Positions 8,222 to 16,066 of a DNA stretch of 64,000 nucleotides are shown piece after piece. Position 1 is the first letter of the stretch. Every line of letters begins with the position of its first letter. A program made the position numbers and the translations under genes. The stretch comes from an uncultured Collinsella sp. (lineage in GTDB: Bacteria; Actinomycetota; Coriobacteriia; Coriobacteriales; Coriobacteriaceae). Location of the stretch: assembly GCA_905209455.1 (NCBI GenBank), contig CAJLTA010000002.1:67865-131864 (forward strand), in the 5' to 3' direction. The notes under the pieces are model-generated. The model saw nothing but the letters and a program-made list of their open reading frames with translations. It had not been told where the DNA came from and ran no database searches.

Positions 8222-8923
8222 CTACAGCCCGCGAATTCGTACGGCCTCGGGCGGAAACTCCTGCTCGCCGGCATCGGTCTTAATGGTCGCGCGGCCCCAG
8301 ATGTCCAGGCCTGCAAACACACCGACCGCAAGCGGCAGGCCGTTGGGCGACACCGCCGCAACTTGGCGGCCCAGCAGCGGCACCATGTCGAAGTACTCGC
8401 CCAGCACGGGAGCCAGCGGCCCTGCGGCGCCTTGCGGCGTGTTGGCAACAACCGCCCAGGCGTCCACGCGGGCCAGCACGGCGGCGGCCAGCGCCTCGAC
8501 CAGCGCTTCGTCAGCCACGTCCACACCAAGCTCGCTCAACGCCGAACGCTCAATATCCACCGTCACGGCACCGAACATGCCCGCAGCACCGGCACCGCCG
8601 TTCACGGCAACACGCGCGAGCGACGTCTCAAACGCAGGCGTTCCGCACACGATATCGCTCGGCCACTGGATACCCACCTTACCGGCAAGGCCCAACCCCG
8701 GCGTCGAAGCCGTGCCCACGAGCGCGTCCATCATACCCATCGCGGCCACAAACGGCAGGCCATGGAAGGCGTGCATATTCACATCCGGACGCACGACCAG
8801 CGAAAACGCCAGCGAAGCGTTGCCCGCGCTCCATGCGCACCAGCCCGCGGACACGCCCTCGCGGCCCGCGTCACGTGCCGCGTCGAGCTCGGTGCCGGCG
8901 GCAACAGCATTCATCTCGATCAT
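8222..8923 (-). CDS. Degenerate biotin-protein-ligase (BirA)-like protein
   Basis: A 233-residue protein that aligns by eye with the catalytic domain of biotin-protein ligase: VVRPDVN, the VGIQWPSDIV segment (normally KWPND) and the C-terminal WGRATI region. The glycine/arginine loop that binds biotin and ATP (GRGRRGR in active enzymes) is absent: AGWCAWSAGNASLAFSL runs directly into the LVVRP strand. It also lacks an N-terminal DNA-binding domain. The start codon follows directly on the stop of folP-folK, so the two are co-transcribed. It may be a non-catalytic binding protein or a ligase with another acyl substrate. Assignment to the fold is fairly sure; activity is doubtful. Confidence 0.6.
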   Translation of the reverse strand: MIEMNAVAAGTELDAARDAGREGVSAGWCAWSAGNASLAFSLVVRPDVNMHAFHGLPFVAAMGMMDALVGTASTPGLGLAGKVGIQWPSDIVCGTPAFETSLARVAVNGGAGAAGMFGAVTVDIERSALSELGVDVADEALVEALAAAVLARVDAWAVVANTPQGAAGPLAPVLGEYFDMVPLLGRQVAAVSPNGLPLAVGVFAGLDIWGRATIKTDAGEQEFPPEAVRIRGL

Positions 8924-10672
8924 CTACATACGCCCCAATTCGCCCACGATATGACCCACGCGGTCCTCGGGCTCCTTGACCTCGACACCGTTGTAGCGGA
9001 AGAACCGCGCCGGGTCGTGCATCAGGTCCTCGAGCGGCACCAGCACAAAGTCGCGCTCGCCAATGAGAGGATGCGGCAGGCGCAGCTTTTTGCCGCCGTG
9101 GGTCTCGCCGTCCATCCACAGCAGGTCCAGGTCGATGGTGCGCGGACCGTTGGCCTTGGCCTTTTTGGAGCGGTCGCGCCCAAGCTCGGCCTCGATCTTC
9201 ATGAGCTCATCGAGCAGCACCAGCGGCGCCAGCTCGGTCTTGATCTCGATGACGGCGTTGGCAAACGCGTCCTGGCGCGTCTCGTAGGCCGGCTCGCTCT
9301 CGTAAATCTTGGAGGAGTTGGACACGCAGGTGAGTGGAATCTCGGCGATCATCTCGCGTGCGGCGCGGATGTTGTCGCAGCGATGCCCCAGGTTGGAGCC
9401 CACGGCCACAAACGCGCGGCGCGGCTGCGGCTTGGCAACCGCCCAGTAGCCGTTCAGGAACTGCGCAAAACCCGCGGCGTCGTGCACGCGCACGATGTTG
9501 GCACCGGCCTGGATGGCGCCCAGGCACACGCCAAACGTAGCGGCATCGCGCTCGGCGGCCTCGGTCACGCCCGAGACGGCGCCCACAAAGCGCTTGCGCG
9601 ACACGGCGCACATGAGCGGATAGCCCAGTGACGCCATCTTGGCAGTCTCGCGCTGGATGACGATGTCCTCGTTAGCCGATTTACCAAAGCCCGGGCCAGG
9701 ATCGATGCAGATGCGGTCGCGCGACACGCCGGCATGGATGAGTGTGCGGGCCTGGTCGGACAGAAAGCCCATGACGCGGCGCATGATGGGCGCCGAATCG
9801 GGCAGGGTGAAGCGGCGGAGCTGCGAGGTGGGCACGTAGGCTTCCTCGCGGCGGGCGCTGCGGCGCATCATGGCGGCCAGGCGGTCATTGGACTCCGATG
9901 CGGCCTCGGTGGCTGCGGGCGCGGCCTCGGACGCGGGTGCGACAGTCTCGGCGGCAGCAGCCTGCTCGGCGGCCGGCGTCTCCTGCCCCAGCTCGGTTGC
10001 AGGCTCGGACGTGGGCTCCGGTTCGCCAAACGGCAACGAGGGCTGCACCACGCCGCCCGGAAGCTTGGCCTCCGGCTTAGGCTCGCCCAGCAACTTGCCG
10101 CGACGGCGGCGAGCCGGCTTCTCGGCCTCACGCGCGGCCTCGGCAGCCGCCTCGCGCGCCTTCTCGGCAACAAACGCCGCTGCCGAGGTATCGAGCTGCA
10201 CCGTTGCGTGCGTGCGTGCGGGCGCGGCGACCTCGCCGGCATGCATCACGATGACGCCGCAGGTGCTCGTCTTAACAAACTCGACCATCTTGGGATCGGT
10301 GAAGCCGGTCACGTCGTTGACGATCGAGGCGCCGCAGCGCACGGCCGCCTTGGCAACCGCCACATGACGCGTGTCGATCGAGACGATGGCGCCCTCCTTG
10401 GCCAGCGCGCGCACCACGGGCAGCACGCGGCGAGCCTCCTCGTCGGGGTTGACCGGGGTAAAACCAGGGCGCGTGGACTCGCCGCCCACGTCGATGATGT
10501 CGGCGCCGGCGTCGAGCATCGCCAGGCCGTACTCGATGGCGGCATCGGGGTCGAAGTGCTCCCCGCCATCGCTAAACGAATCGGGCGTCACGTTGAGGAC
10601 GCCCATGATGCGCGGACGGTCAAAGCTGAGCTCGTACTTTCCGCACCGCCATGTCTTGCTATCGTTCGCCAT
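8924..10672 (-). CDS. folPK: Fused dihydropteroate synthase / HPPK
   Basis: A 582-residue bifunctional folate enzyme. The N-terminal part is dihydropteroate synthase (IMGVLNVTPDSFSDGG, IIDVGGESTRPG, DPGPGFGK), joining pterin pyrophosphate to p-aminobenzoate. The last ~160 residues are hydroxymethyldihydropterin pyrophosphokinase (FVAVGSNLGHR, GPRTIDLDLLWMDG, LPHPLIGERDFVLVPL). The order synthase-kinase reverses that of most natural fusions. Between the two halves of the synthase barrel lies a stretch of about 130 residues that is basic then Ala/Pro/Glu-rich, an unusual insertion. ATG at 10672 has AGGAGG six bases upstream; the ATG at 10678 abuts it. No folB or folE is in the window. Confidence 0.92.
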   Translation of the reverse strand: MANDSKTWRCGKYELSFDRPRIMGVLNVTPDSFSDGGEHFDPDAAIEYGLAMLDAGADIIDVGGESTRPGFTPVNPDEEARRVLPVVRALAKEGAIVSIDTRHVAVAKAAVRCGASIVNDVTGFTDPKMVEFVKTSTCGVIVMHAGEVAAPARTHATVQLDTSAAAFVAEKAREAAAEAAREAEKPARRRRGKLLGEPKPEAKLPGGVVQPSLPFGEPEPTSEPATELGQETPAAEQAAAAETVAPASEAAPAATEAASESNDRLAAMMRRSARREEAYVPTSQLRRFTLPDSAPIMRRVMGFLSDQARTLIHAGVSRDRICIDPGPGFGKSANEDIVIQRETAKMASLGYPLMCAVSRKRFVGAVSGVTEAAERDAATFGVCLGAIQAGANIVRVHDAAGFAQFLNGYWAVAKPQPRRAFVAVGSNLGHRCDNIRAAREMIAEIPLTCVSNSSKIYESEPAYETRQDAFANAVIEIKTELAPLVLLDELMKIEAELGRDRSKKAKANGPRTIDLDLLWMDGETHGGKKLRLPHPLIGERDFVLVPLEDLMHDPARFFRYNGVEVKEPEDRVGHIVGELGRM

Positions 10673-10766
10673 GAACATCCTCCTAAAATGCCCGCGCCAC
10701 CGCGCTCGGGCGCAGGCGGTGGGGTCGCTTTGCAATCAGTCTTTCTATTGTATCCGCGCGCACGGG

Positions 10767-11519
10767 CTAGAACGCAAACGCGGCCGCGATGTCGCAAGAA
10801 ATCAGCAGGTCGGCATTTGCATCCTGATCGGTGGGAGCAAGGTTGCATATGGCCAGCGTATCGCCGGTAAAGTATCGCGTAAGGCCTGCCGCCGGATACA
10901 CCACGAGCGAGGTCCCGCCCACAATGAGGGCATCGGCCGCGGCGATGGCGGCAACGGCACCGGTCAACACATGCTCGTCAAGCGGCTCTTCGTAGAGCAC
11001 TACATCGGGCTTGATGCGGCCGCCGCACGCGGGGCACGCAGGCACGCCCGCGGCATCCTCGTGCTCGCGCGAGCAAATCCACTCGGCGCTATAGACCGCG
11101 CCGCACGACTGGCAAATGTTGCGATGGACCGATCCGTGCAACTCAAACACGCGCTGTGAGCCGGCCATCTGATGCAGGCCGTCGATGTTTTGCGTCACCA
11201 CGGCATTTAGCTTGCCGGCGCGCTCCAGCTCGGCCAGCTTGGTGTGGCAGCGGTTGGGCTTAGCGTTAAGAGCGATCATCTTGGTGCGGTAATAGTCGAA
11301 GAACTCCGCAGGATGTGCCTCGTAAAAGCTATGCGACAACATGGTCTCGGGTGGATAGGCAAACTGCTGGTGATACAGGCCGTCCATGCTGCGGAAATCG
11401 GGAATGCCACTTGCCGTGGAAACACCCGCGCCGCCAAAGAAGACCACGCGCTTGTGGGTGTCAAACAGACCCGCCAGCGCGACGGAGGCCTGCCTGGGAT
11501 CTGTTATCGCTTGCGTCAT
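10767..11519 (-). CDS. cobB: Sir2-family NAD-dependent protein deacylase
   Basis: A 250-residue sirtuin that removes acyl groups from lysines using NAD. Visible motifs are the NAD loop FFGGAGVSTASGIPDFRS, the catalytic TQNIDGLH, the zinc pairs CQSC and CPAC, the GTSLVVYPAAG turn and the terminal region ICNLAPT. Deacetylase versus desuccinylase preference cannot be read with certainty. GGAGGA precedes the ATG by 6 bases. The gene lies upstream of folPK on the same strand with a 94-base gap, so it may have a separate promoter reading. Confidence 0.93.
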   Translation of the reverse strand: MTQAITDPRQASVALAGLFDTHKRVVFFGGAGVSTASGIPDFRSMDGLYHQQFAYPPETMLSHSFYEAHPAEFFDYYRTKMIALNAKPNRCHTKLAELERAGKLNAVVTQNIDGLHQMAGSQRVFELHGSVHRNICQSCGAVYSAEWICSREHEDAAGVPACPACGGRIKPDVVLYEEPLDEHVLTGAVAAIAAADALIVGGTSLVVYPAAGLTRYFTGDTLAICNLAPTDQDANADLLISCDIAAAFAF

Positions 11520-11654
11520 ATGAGTCCTCCGTCCTTGTTAGTCGGACAGCGTTGGGCGACGTCCCAGCATGCAGCCTTTGAGTCAGCATGTGCGGAGCCC
11601 GCCCCGCCCTTGTTGCGTTAATCTTAAGCCTGCCAACCCCGTCGAAAGGACACC

Positions 11655-12473
11655 ATGCCTCAGACTTACACCTTTGCCTCGTGGAACGTCAACGGCCTGC
11701 GCGCCGTGCTCAAAAAGGACCCGAGCTTTATCCAGATCGCGCAAGAACTCGACGTCGATATTCTGGCGCTGCAAGAGACCAAGCTGCAAGAAGACCAGGT
11801 CGATATTGACCTGCCCGGCTATCACCAAACCTGGAGCTACGCCGAGCGCAAAGGCTATTCGGGCACTGCGGTCTTTAGCCGCCAGGAACCGCTGCGCGTG
11901 CTGCACGCCGACGCGCTGTTACCCCACGCCGGCGAGGGCGAGGCGGCCGAGCTCGTCGCCCAAGCCGCAACCGAGGGCCGCGTCTGCGCGCTGGAGTTCG
12001 ACAAGTTCTGGTTTGTGGATGTCTACACTCCCAACGCGCAAAACGAACTCGCCCGTATCGACGTGCGCATGGCCTGGGACGATGCCTACCGCGACTTTTT
12101 GAGCGCGCTTGAGCGCGAGACCAGCAAGCCCGTCGTAACTTGCGGCGACTTTAACGTAGCGCATGAGGAGATCGACCTTAAGAACCCCAAGTCCAACCGC
12201 GGCAACGCCGGCTTTTCGGACGAGGAGCGCGGCAAGTTTACCGAGCTGCTCAACGCCGGGTTTACCGATACCTGGCGCGCGGCCAATCCGGACGTCGAGG
12301 GCGTCTATAGCTGGTGGAGCTACCGCTTTAATGCCCGCAAGAACAACGCAGGCTGGCGCATCGACTACTTCCTGGTAAGCGACGCAATCGCCGGCAACGT
12401 ACGCGACACCGGCATCCGCGGCGACATCTTCGGCAGTGACCACTGCCCCGTCACCCTCACGCTAGAGCTCTAG
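11655..12473 (+). CDS. xth: Exodeoxyribonuclease III / AP endonuclease
   Basis: A 272-residue Mg-dependent repair nuclease of the ExoIII/APE family, cutting at abasic sites and trimming 3' ends. Conserved blocks are FASWNVNGLRA, ALQETKLQ, VDVYTPNAQ, TCGDFNVAHEEIDL and the C-terminal SDHCPVTLTL with the catalytic His. The ATG is preceded by AAAGGA. Divergent from the sirtuin gene, from which it is separated by 135 bases. Confidence 0.94.
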   Translation: MPQTYTFASWNVNGLRAVLKKDPSFIQIAQELDVDILALQETKLQEDQVDIDLPGYHQTWSYAERKGYSGTAVFSRQEPLRVLHADALLPHAGEGEAAELVAQAATEGRVCALEFDKFWFVDVYTPNAQNELARIDVRMAWDDAYRDFLSALERETSKPVVTCGDFNVAHEEIDLKNPKSNRGNAGFSDEERGKFTELLNAGFTDTWRAANPDVEGVYSWWSYRFNARKNNAGWRIDYFLVSDAIAGNVRDTGIRGDIFGSDHCPVTLTLEL

Positions 12474-12488
12474 CCCCAAGTAATTCCT

Positions 12489-12529
12489 GGGGGACAGAGG
12501 AAAACAGATCATGTGACCCCTCTCCCCCT
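12489..12529. repeat. GGGGACAG-core hairpin element
   Basis: GGGGGACAGAGG pairs imperfectly with CCCTCTCCCCC across a 17-base loop just after the exonuclease stop. It carries the GGGACAG core seen in several other intergenic hairpins of the window. Confidence 0.5.
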
Positions 12530-12536
12530 ATAAGTT

Positions 12537-12595
12537 GCGGTGGAATAGTTCCTGTTTGGGCAGCAAATAGCCAAAAACGAGAACTATTCCACCGC
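12537..12595. repeat. Inverted-repeat element with 15-bp arms and 29-nt spacer
   Basis: GCGGTGGAATAGTTC and GAACTATTCCACCGC are exact reverse complements. The spacer contains TTTGGGCAGC, close to TTTGGGCGGC in the spacer of the element at 7011-7065 read on the minus strand, although the arms are unrelated. Confidence 0.7.
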
Positions 12596-12621
12596 GAGTT
12601 CGTGTGGGAACGCGAAATGCC

Positions 12622-13335
12622 CTACAGTCCGTATTTCACGACGACACGGATAATGCGACGGCACCAAGGCTTGTACAAGGCGGCCAAGAACACACAGGTC
12701 GCGAGACCGTGTGTGATATCAAACGGCACCGCCGTGGCAAGACGCGCCACGGCGCCCGCCCACGTGAGCGGCTGCACAAAACCGATGATGTCGTAGGCGT
12801 TGACCACAACGCCGTACAGCAAACCCGAAGCAAAGCCGTAGGTCAGCAGCGCCGGCATACGCACGGTGCCATCGGCGTGATCAAAAGCGCCCGCATACGC
12901 CAGCGCGCCGCCAACATAGCCAACCAGACCCCAGGCATACATCTGCCATGGCGTCCACATGCCCTGTCCAAAAAAGAAATTGCTGGTCAGCGCCGCCAGC
13001 GCGCCAACCATAAAACCATTGCGGCGACCAAGCGTCGCCCCCGCGATAATGGCGATGGCGCTCACCGGTTTAAAGTCAGGAATGGGCCCAAACAGAATGC
13101 GCCCCGCCGCCGCCAGCGCCGCCAGCACCAGCGTGGGCATAATCTGGCGCAAACCCGGACGAGATGCCTCGTAACCCGCAAAGAACAGCGCGAGCACCAG
13201 CGCCACCACAACCAGCATGGCCAACGCTGCCTGCTCAACACCCGACAGTAACGCCGCAGCCATCACCGCCGGCACTGCCAACAACAGCGGGATCTCCAGT
13301 TTTGCAAGCAGGCGCGAGAAACGACAGCCCGTCAT
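12622..13335 (-). CDS. ECF transporter substrate-binding (S) component
   Basis: A 237-residue integral membrane protein with about six helices, last gene of a three-gene energy-coupling-factor importer. The sequence FGPIPDFKPVSAIAIIAGATLG and the segment GMWTPWQMYAWGLVGYVGG resemble the ECF_trnsprt family of S components, which capture a vitamin or related compound and tumble in the membrane. The substrate is not predictable; cobalamin-type or other cofactor uptake is possible. The ATG at 13335 follows the ATPase stop by 4 bases. An in-frame start 75 bases further upstream would overlap the ATPase gene and has no ribosome binding site. Confidence 0.8.
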   Translation of the reverse strand: MTGCRFSRLLAKLEIPLLLAVPAVMAAALLSGVEQAALAMLVVVALVLALFFAGYEASRPGLRQIMPTLVLAALAAAGRILFGPIPDFKPVSAIAIIAGATLGRRNGFMVGALAALTSNFFFGQGMWTPWQMYAWGLVGYVGGALAYAGAFDHADGTVRMPALLTYGFASGLLYGVVVNAYDIIGFVQPLTWAGAVARLATAVPFDITHGLATCVFLAALYKPWCRRIIRVVVKYGL

Positions 13336-13339
13336 CCCA

Positions 13340-14983
13340 TCACGCCCTATAGAACACGTTGTCGGCAAAGAAGTCGGCCGGGGGCTCCATGCAGGCAATC
13401 TCGCCGTCAAACATCATGGCGACGTCGTCGGCTACCTGCTCGGCAAAGTCCAAATCGTGCGTAGCCATGATGACGGTGCCGCCAGCCTTCGCATGGTCAC
13501 GCAGGGCGCGGGCAATGATGCGGCGGCTCTCCAGGTCCAAGCCCTTCGTGGGCTCGTCAAGCAGCAGCAGCTCGGGGCCAATCAGCAGCAGCTTTGCCAG
13601 TGCAAGCAGCTGGCGCTGTCCGCCCGAGAGGTCGTAAGGGTGGCGCGTCTCCAGGCCGTCCAATCCCAGTTGCGCCGCACGCTCCCGCGTCAAGTTCTCG
13701 TCATATCCGCAGGTCGAGGCCCATTCCATCAGCTCATCGCGAACCGTCTCGGCAACCAGCAATGCCTTGGGATTCTGCGGCAGCAGCGCCGCCGAAGCCG
13801 CCCCACGCACCATGCGGCCACGCTGCAGCTTAGCCATTTTGGCCAGCACCGAGAGCATCGTCGACTTGCCGCAGCCGTTACCGCCCACAATCGCATGCAC
13901 CGCGCCAGCCGAAAACGTCGCATCAAGCCCACGCAGCACCCAGCCGCCCGCGCGATCGTAGCGAAACCAGCCCCCTGCCAGGGTGGTAGCCGGCCCAGCG
14001 TGCATTTTTTGGAGTATTCTGTTCCCGTCCGTGCGCGGGAAGGTTTCCGAGCCGTTCTCGAGCGACGTTTGCGCCACAAATTCGGACGATTTGTCCAATT
14101 CCGAACTTTTATTCGCGCTCGATACGTCCCCGGGCGGCTCCAGAGAGCCCAAATTGTCCTCACGCCTGCTGAATACTCCTTTTTTTGCACATCGGATGGC
14201 ACCCCACCCCAACATGTCATCGGAAAACAGCGATTCTCGGCGTCCCAAAGAAGCCATATCCGCCACCTCGCGCACGCGACCGCCCTCAATCCAGTACGCA
14301 CGCGTCGCATACTCGAGCATCGGCCGCGGTTGATGCGTAGCCACAACAACCGTGCAGCCCAGCTCACGGTTCACGCGAAACAGCGCGTGCAGAAAATTCT
14401 TCTCGGCAACGGGATCGAGCTGAGACGTGGGCTCGTCGAGTAGCAGCACACGCGGACGCAGTGCCAGCACAGCCGCCAGCGACAGCAGCTGCTTGCGTCC
14501 ACCCGAAAGCGTATCGGTATCGCGGTGGAGCCAATCCTCCAACCCAAAGAAATAGCTGGTCTCGGCCACGCGACGGCGCATCTCATCACGCGCTAACCCC
14601 AAGTTTTCCAGGCCAAACGCCATCTCGTGCCACACGGTTTCGCACACGATCTGGTTCTCGGGATCCTGGAACACATAGCCCACGCGCTCCGCCGATGCCC
14701 GCACATCCATGTCGGCGACGGGCTCGCCCAGCACGCGCAGTTCGCCAGTGCGCTCGCCCGCCGGAGCGATCTCGGGCTTGAGCAGCGACAGCAGCGTCGA
14801 CTTACCCGACCCAGTGCCACCAACAAGCAACGCAAATGCCCCTTGGGGAACAGACCAGTCGAGCCCGTCGAGCACCGGCGCCTCAGCCCCGGGATAGGCA
14901 AAGCGCAGACCCCGCACTTCAATCGCCGGCGTATCCGAGCCGCACGCCATGCCCGCCATCATGCTTCCGTCCAACCGGGTCAT
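13340..14983 (-). CDS. ECF transporter double ATPase (EcfA-EcfA' fused)
   Basis: A 547-residue protein made of two ABC ATPase domains. The first (about 15-255) has Walker A GGTGSGKST, signature LSGGRKQ and Walker B RVLLLDEP; the second (about 325-545) has GGNGCGKST, LSGGQRQ and LLLDEPTKGLD. It powers the ECF importer by pairing with the T component. The start codon overlaps the stop of ecfT (TGATG), so the two are coupled. The linker between the domains, residues about 265-328, is Ser/Glu-rich and is encoded by a segment rich in inverted repeats that looks unlike the rest of the gene. Confidence 0.92.
   Translation of the reverse strand: MTRLDGSMMAGMACGSDTPAIEVRGLRFAYPGAEAPVLDGLDWSVPQGAFALLVGGTGSGKSTLLSLLKPEIAPAGERTGELRVLGEPVADMDVRASAERVGYVFQDPENQIVCETVWHEMAFGLENLGLARDEMRRRVAETSYFFGLEDWLHRDTDTLSGGRKQLLSLAAVLALRPRVLLLDEPTSQLDPVAEKNFLHALFRVNRELGCTVVVATHQPRPMLEYATRAYWIEGGRVREVADMASLGRRESLFSDDMLGWGAIRCAKKGVFSRREDNLGSLEPPGDVSSANKSSELDKSSEFVAQTSLENGSETFPRTDGNRILQKMHAGPATTLAGGWFRYDRAGGWVLRGLDATFSAGAVHAIVGGNGCGKSTMLSVLAKMAKLQRGRMVRGAASAALLPQNPKALLVAETVRDELMEWASTCGYDENLTRERAAQLGLDGLETRHPYDLSGGQRQLLALAKLLLIGPELLLLDEPTKGLDLESRRIIARALRDHAKAGGTVIMATHDLDFAEQVADDVAMMFDGEIACMEPPADFFADNVFYRA
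14000..14190. repeat. Nested inverted-repeat segment inside the double-ATPase gene
   Basis: Outer arms at 14000-14019 and 14171-14190 both contain GTGC and GGAGTATTC in mirror orientation, separated by A6 on one side and T6 on the other. Inside are smaller hairpins, for example TTCCCG/CGGGAA near 14023-14042 and TTCGGAC with GTCC and CCGAA near 14081-14107. The segment is translated in frame as the inter-domain linker. Confidence 0.5.
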
Positions 14984-15882
14984 CAGCCAAACCTCTTCTC
15001 GTCAATCGCGTGCAGCACACAGGGCAACACCATCCAAGCCGCGTACACAATATAGCCAGGCCACGGCGCCGGCACCGAAAGCTGAGGGTAAAACGAATAC
15101 TGCGTCGTCGCGGTCCACGCCACTGCCGCCGTGGCCACGCCAAACAGCGCAAGCCCAACCAGCGCGGCAACATCGCCGCGCCCCAGCCGATACCGCGCGT
15201 ACGTCGTGCGACGCGTCGCGGCGCCCCACCCACGGGAGCGCATGGCGTCCGCGCGCTCCAGCGAATCTTCCATGCCCCAGCCCATCAACACGCTCGATGC
15301 CCGCAGACGCGAGCGCACGGGGCCGGCCGGCGCGCGCCCCGGCACATCAATCGCATCCTGCACCGCCAGTACCGTACGACCGCGGCGCAAAAACTGCGGG
15401 ATAAGCCGCATACACATCGAAATCATGAGCGCGATCACCGGCGCGGCGTTACCCAAAAGCGCAAGCACCTTGTCGTAGCCAAGCATCGACGCCGCGGCCT
15501 CAAACCACAGCACGCTCGCCACAAACAGCCCACCCATGCACAGGCCGTATACCATGCTCTCCAGATACACCGCGCGCATGCCGATACGGAACAGCTCCGT
15601 CGAGCCCGAGGCGCTAAACAGCGGATTGAGCACCGCAATGATCAAAATCACCGGCAGCTGCCAGCGAAGCGCCCCCAACGTGCGCGCGGCGCCGCGCGTC
15701 GCAAGCCCGTACGCCAACCCGCCCGCAAGCGACAGCGCAATCAGCACCGGCTGCATCGAGAACATGGTGAGCCCCAATGTCAGCACCATGTAGAGGGCCG
15801 GCACCGCCGGATGCGACATCGAAAATGCCGCAACGGGCTCGTTGCCCGATTCCTCTCGCATGATATCCACGGGCACCCCCAT
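14983..15882 (-). CDS. ECF transporter T component (EcfT)
   Basis: The transmembrane coupling protein of the importer. Several membrane helices are followed by the cytoplasmic region carrying the Ala-Arg-Gly type coupling motifs: LMGWGMEDSLERADAMRSRGWG near the C-terminal third, where DAMRSRGWG corresponds to the conserved A-R-G motif touching the ATPases. Gene order T-ATPase-S with overlapping or 4-base junctions defines the operon. The start is uncertain: the frame is open to a GTG at 16038, but that would run into the glmU leader; ATG at 15882 behind GAGCGAGGG is used, ATG at 15960 and 15861 are alternatives. Confidence 0.8.
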   Translation of the reverse strand: MGVPVDIMREESGNEPVAAFSMSHPAVPALYMVLTLGLTMFSMQPVLIALSLAGGLAYGLATRGAARTLGALRWQLPVILIIAVLNPLFSASGSTELFRIGMRAVYLESMVYGLCMGGLFVASVLWFEAAASMLGYDKVLALLGNAAPVIALMISMCMRLIPQFLRRGRTVLAVQDAIDVPGRAPAGPVRSRLRASSVLMGWGMEDSLERADAMRSRGWGAATRRTTYARYRLGRGDVAALVGLALFGVATAAVAWTATTQYSFYPQLSVPAPWPGYIVYAAWMVLPCVLHAIDEKRFG

Positions 15883-16066
15883 TCCCTCGCTCAAACGCCA
15901 ACGCCGCAGCGGCGCCGCCATGCACAACCAGCGCAAACACCACGCCGGCGGCAGCGACATCGGCCGCCACGCATCAATCGTTACGCGCTCATCATATGCC
16001 TGCGGTATCATATTGTGCCGTGTATCGTTTCCAAACACACGTCTCTATAACGTAACAGGAGATCAC

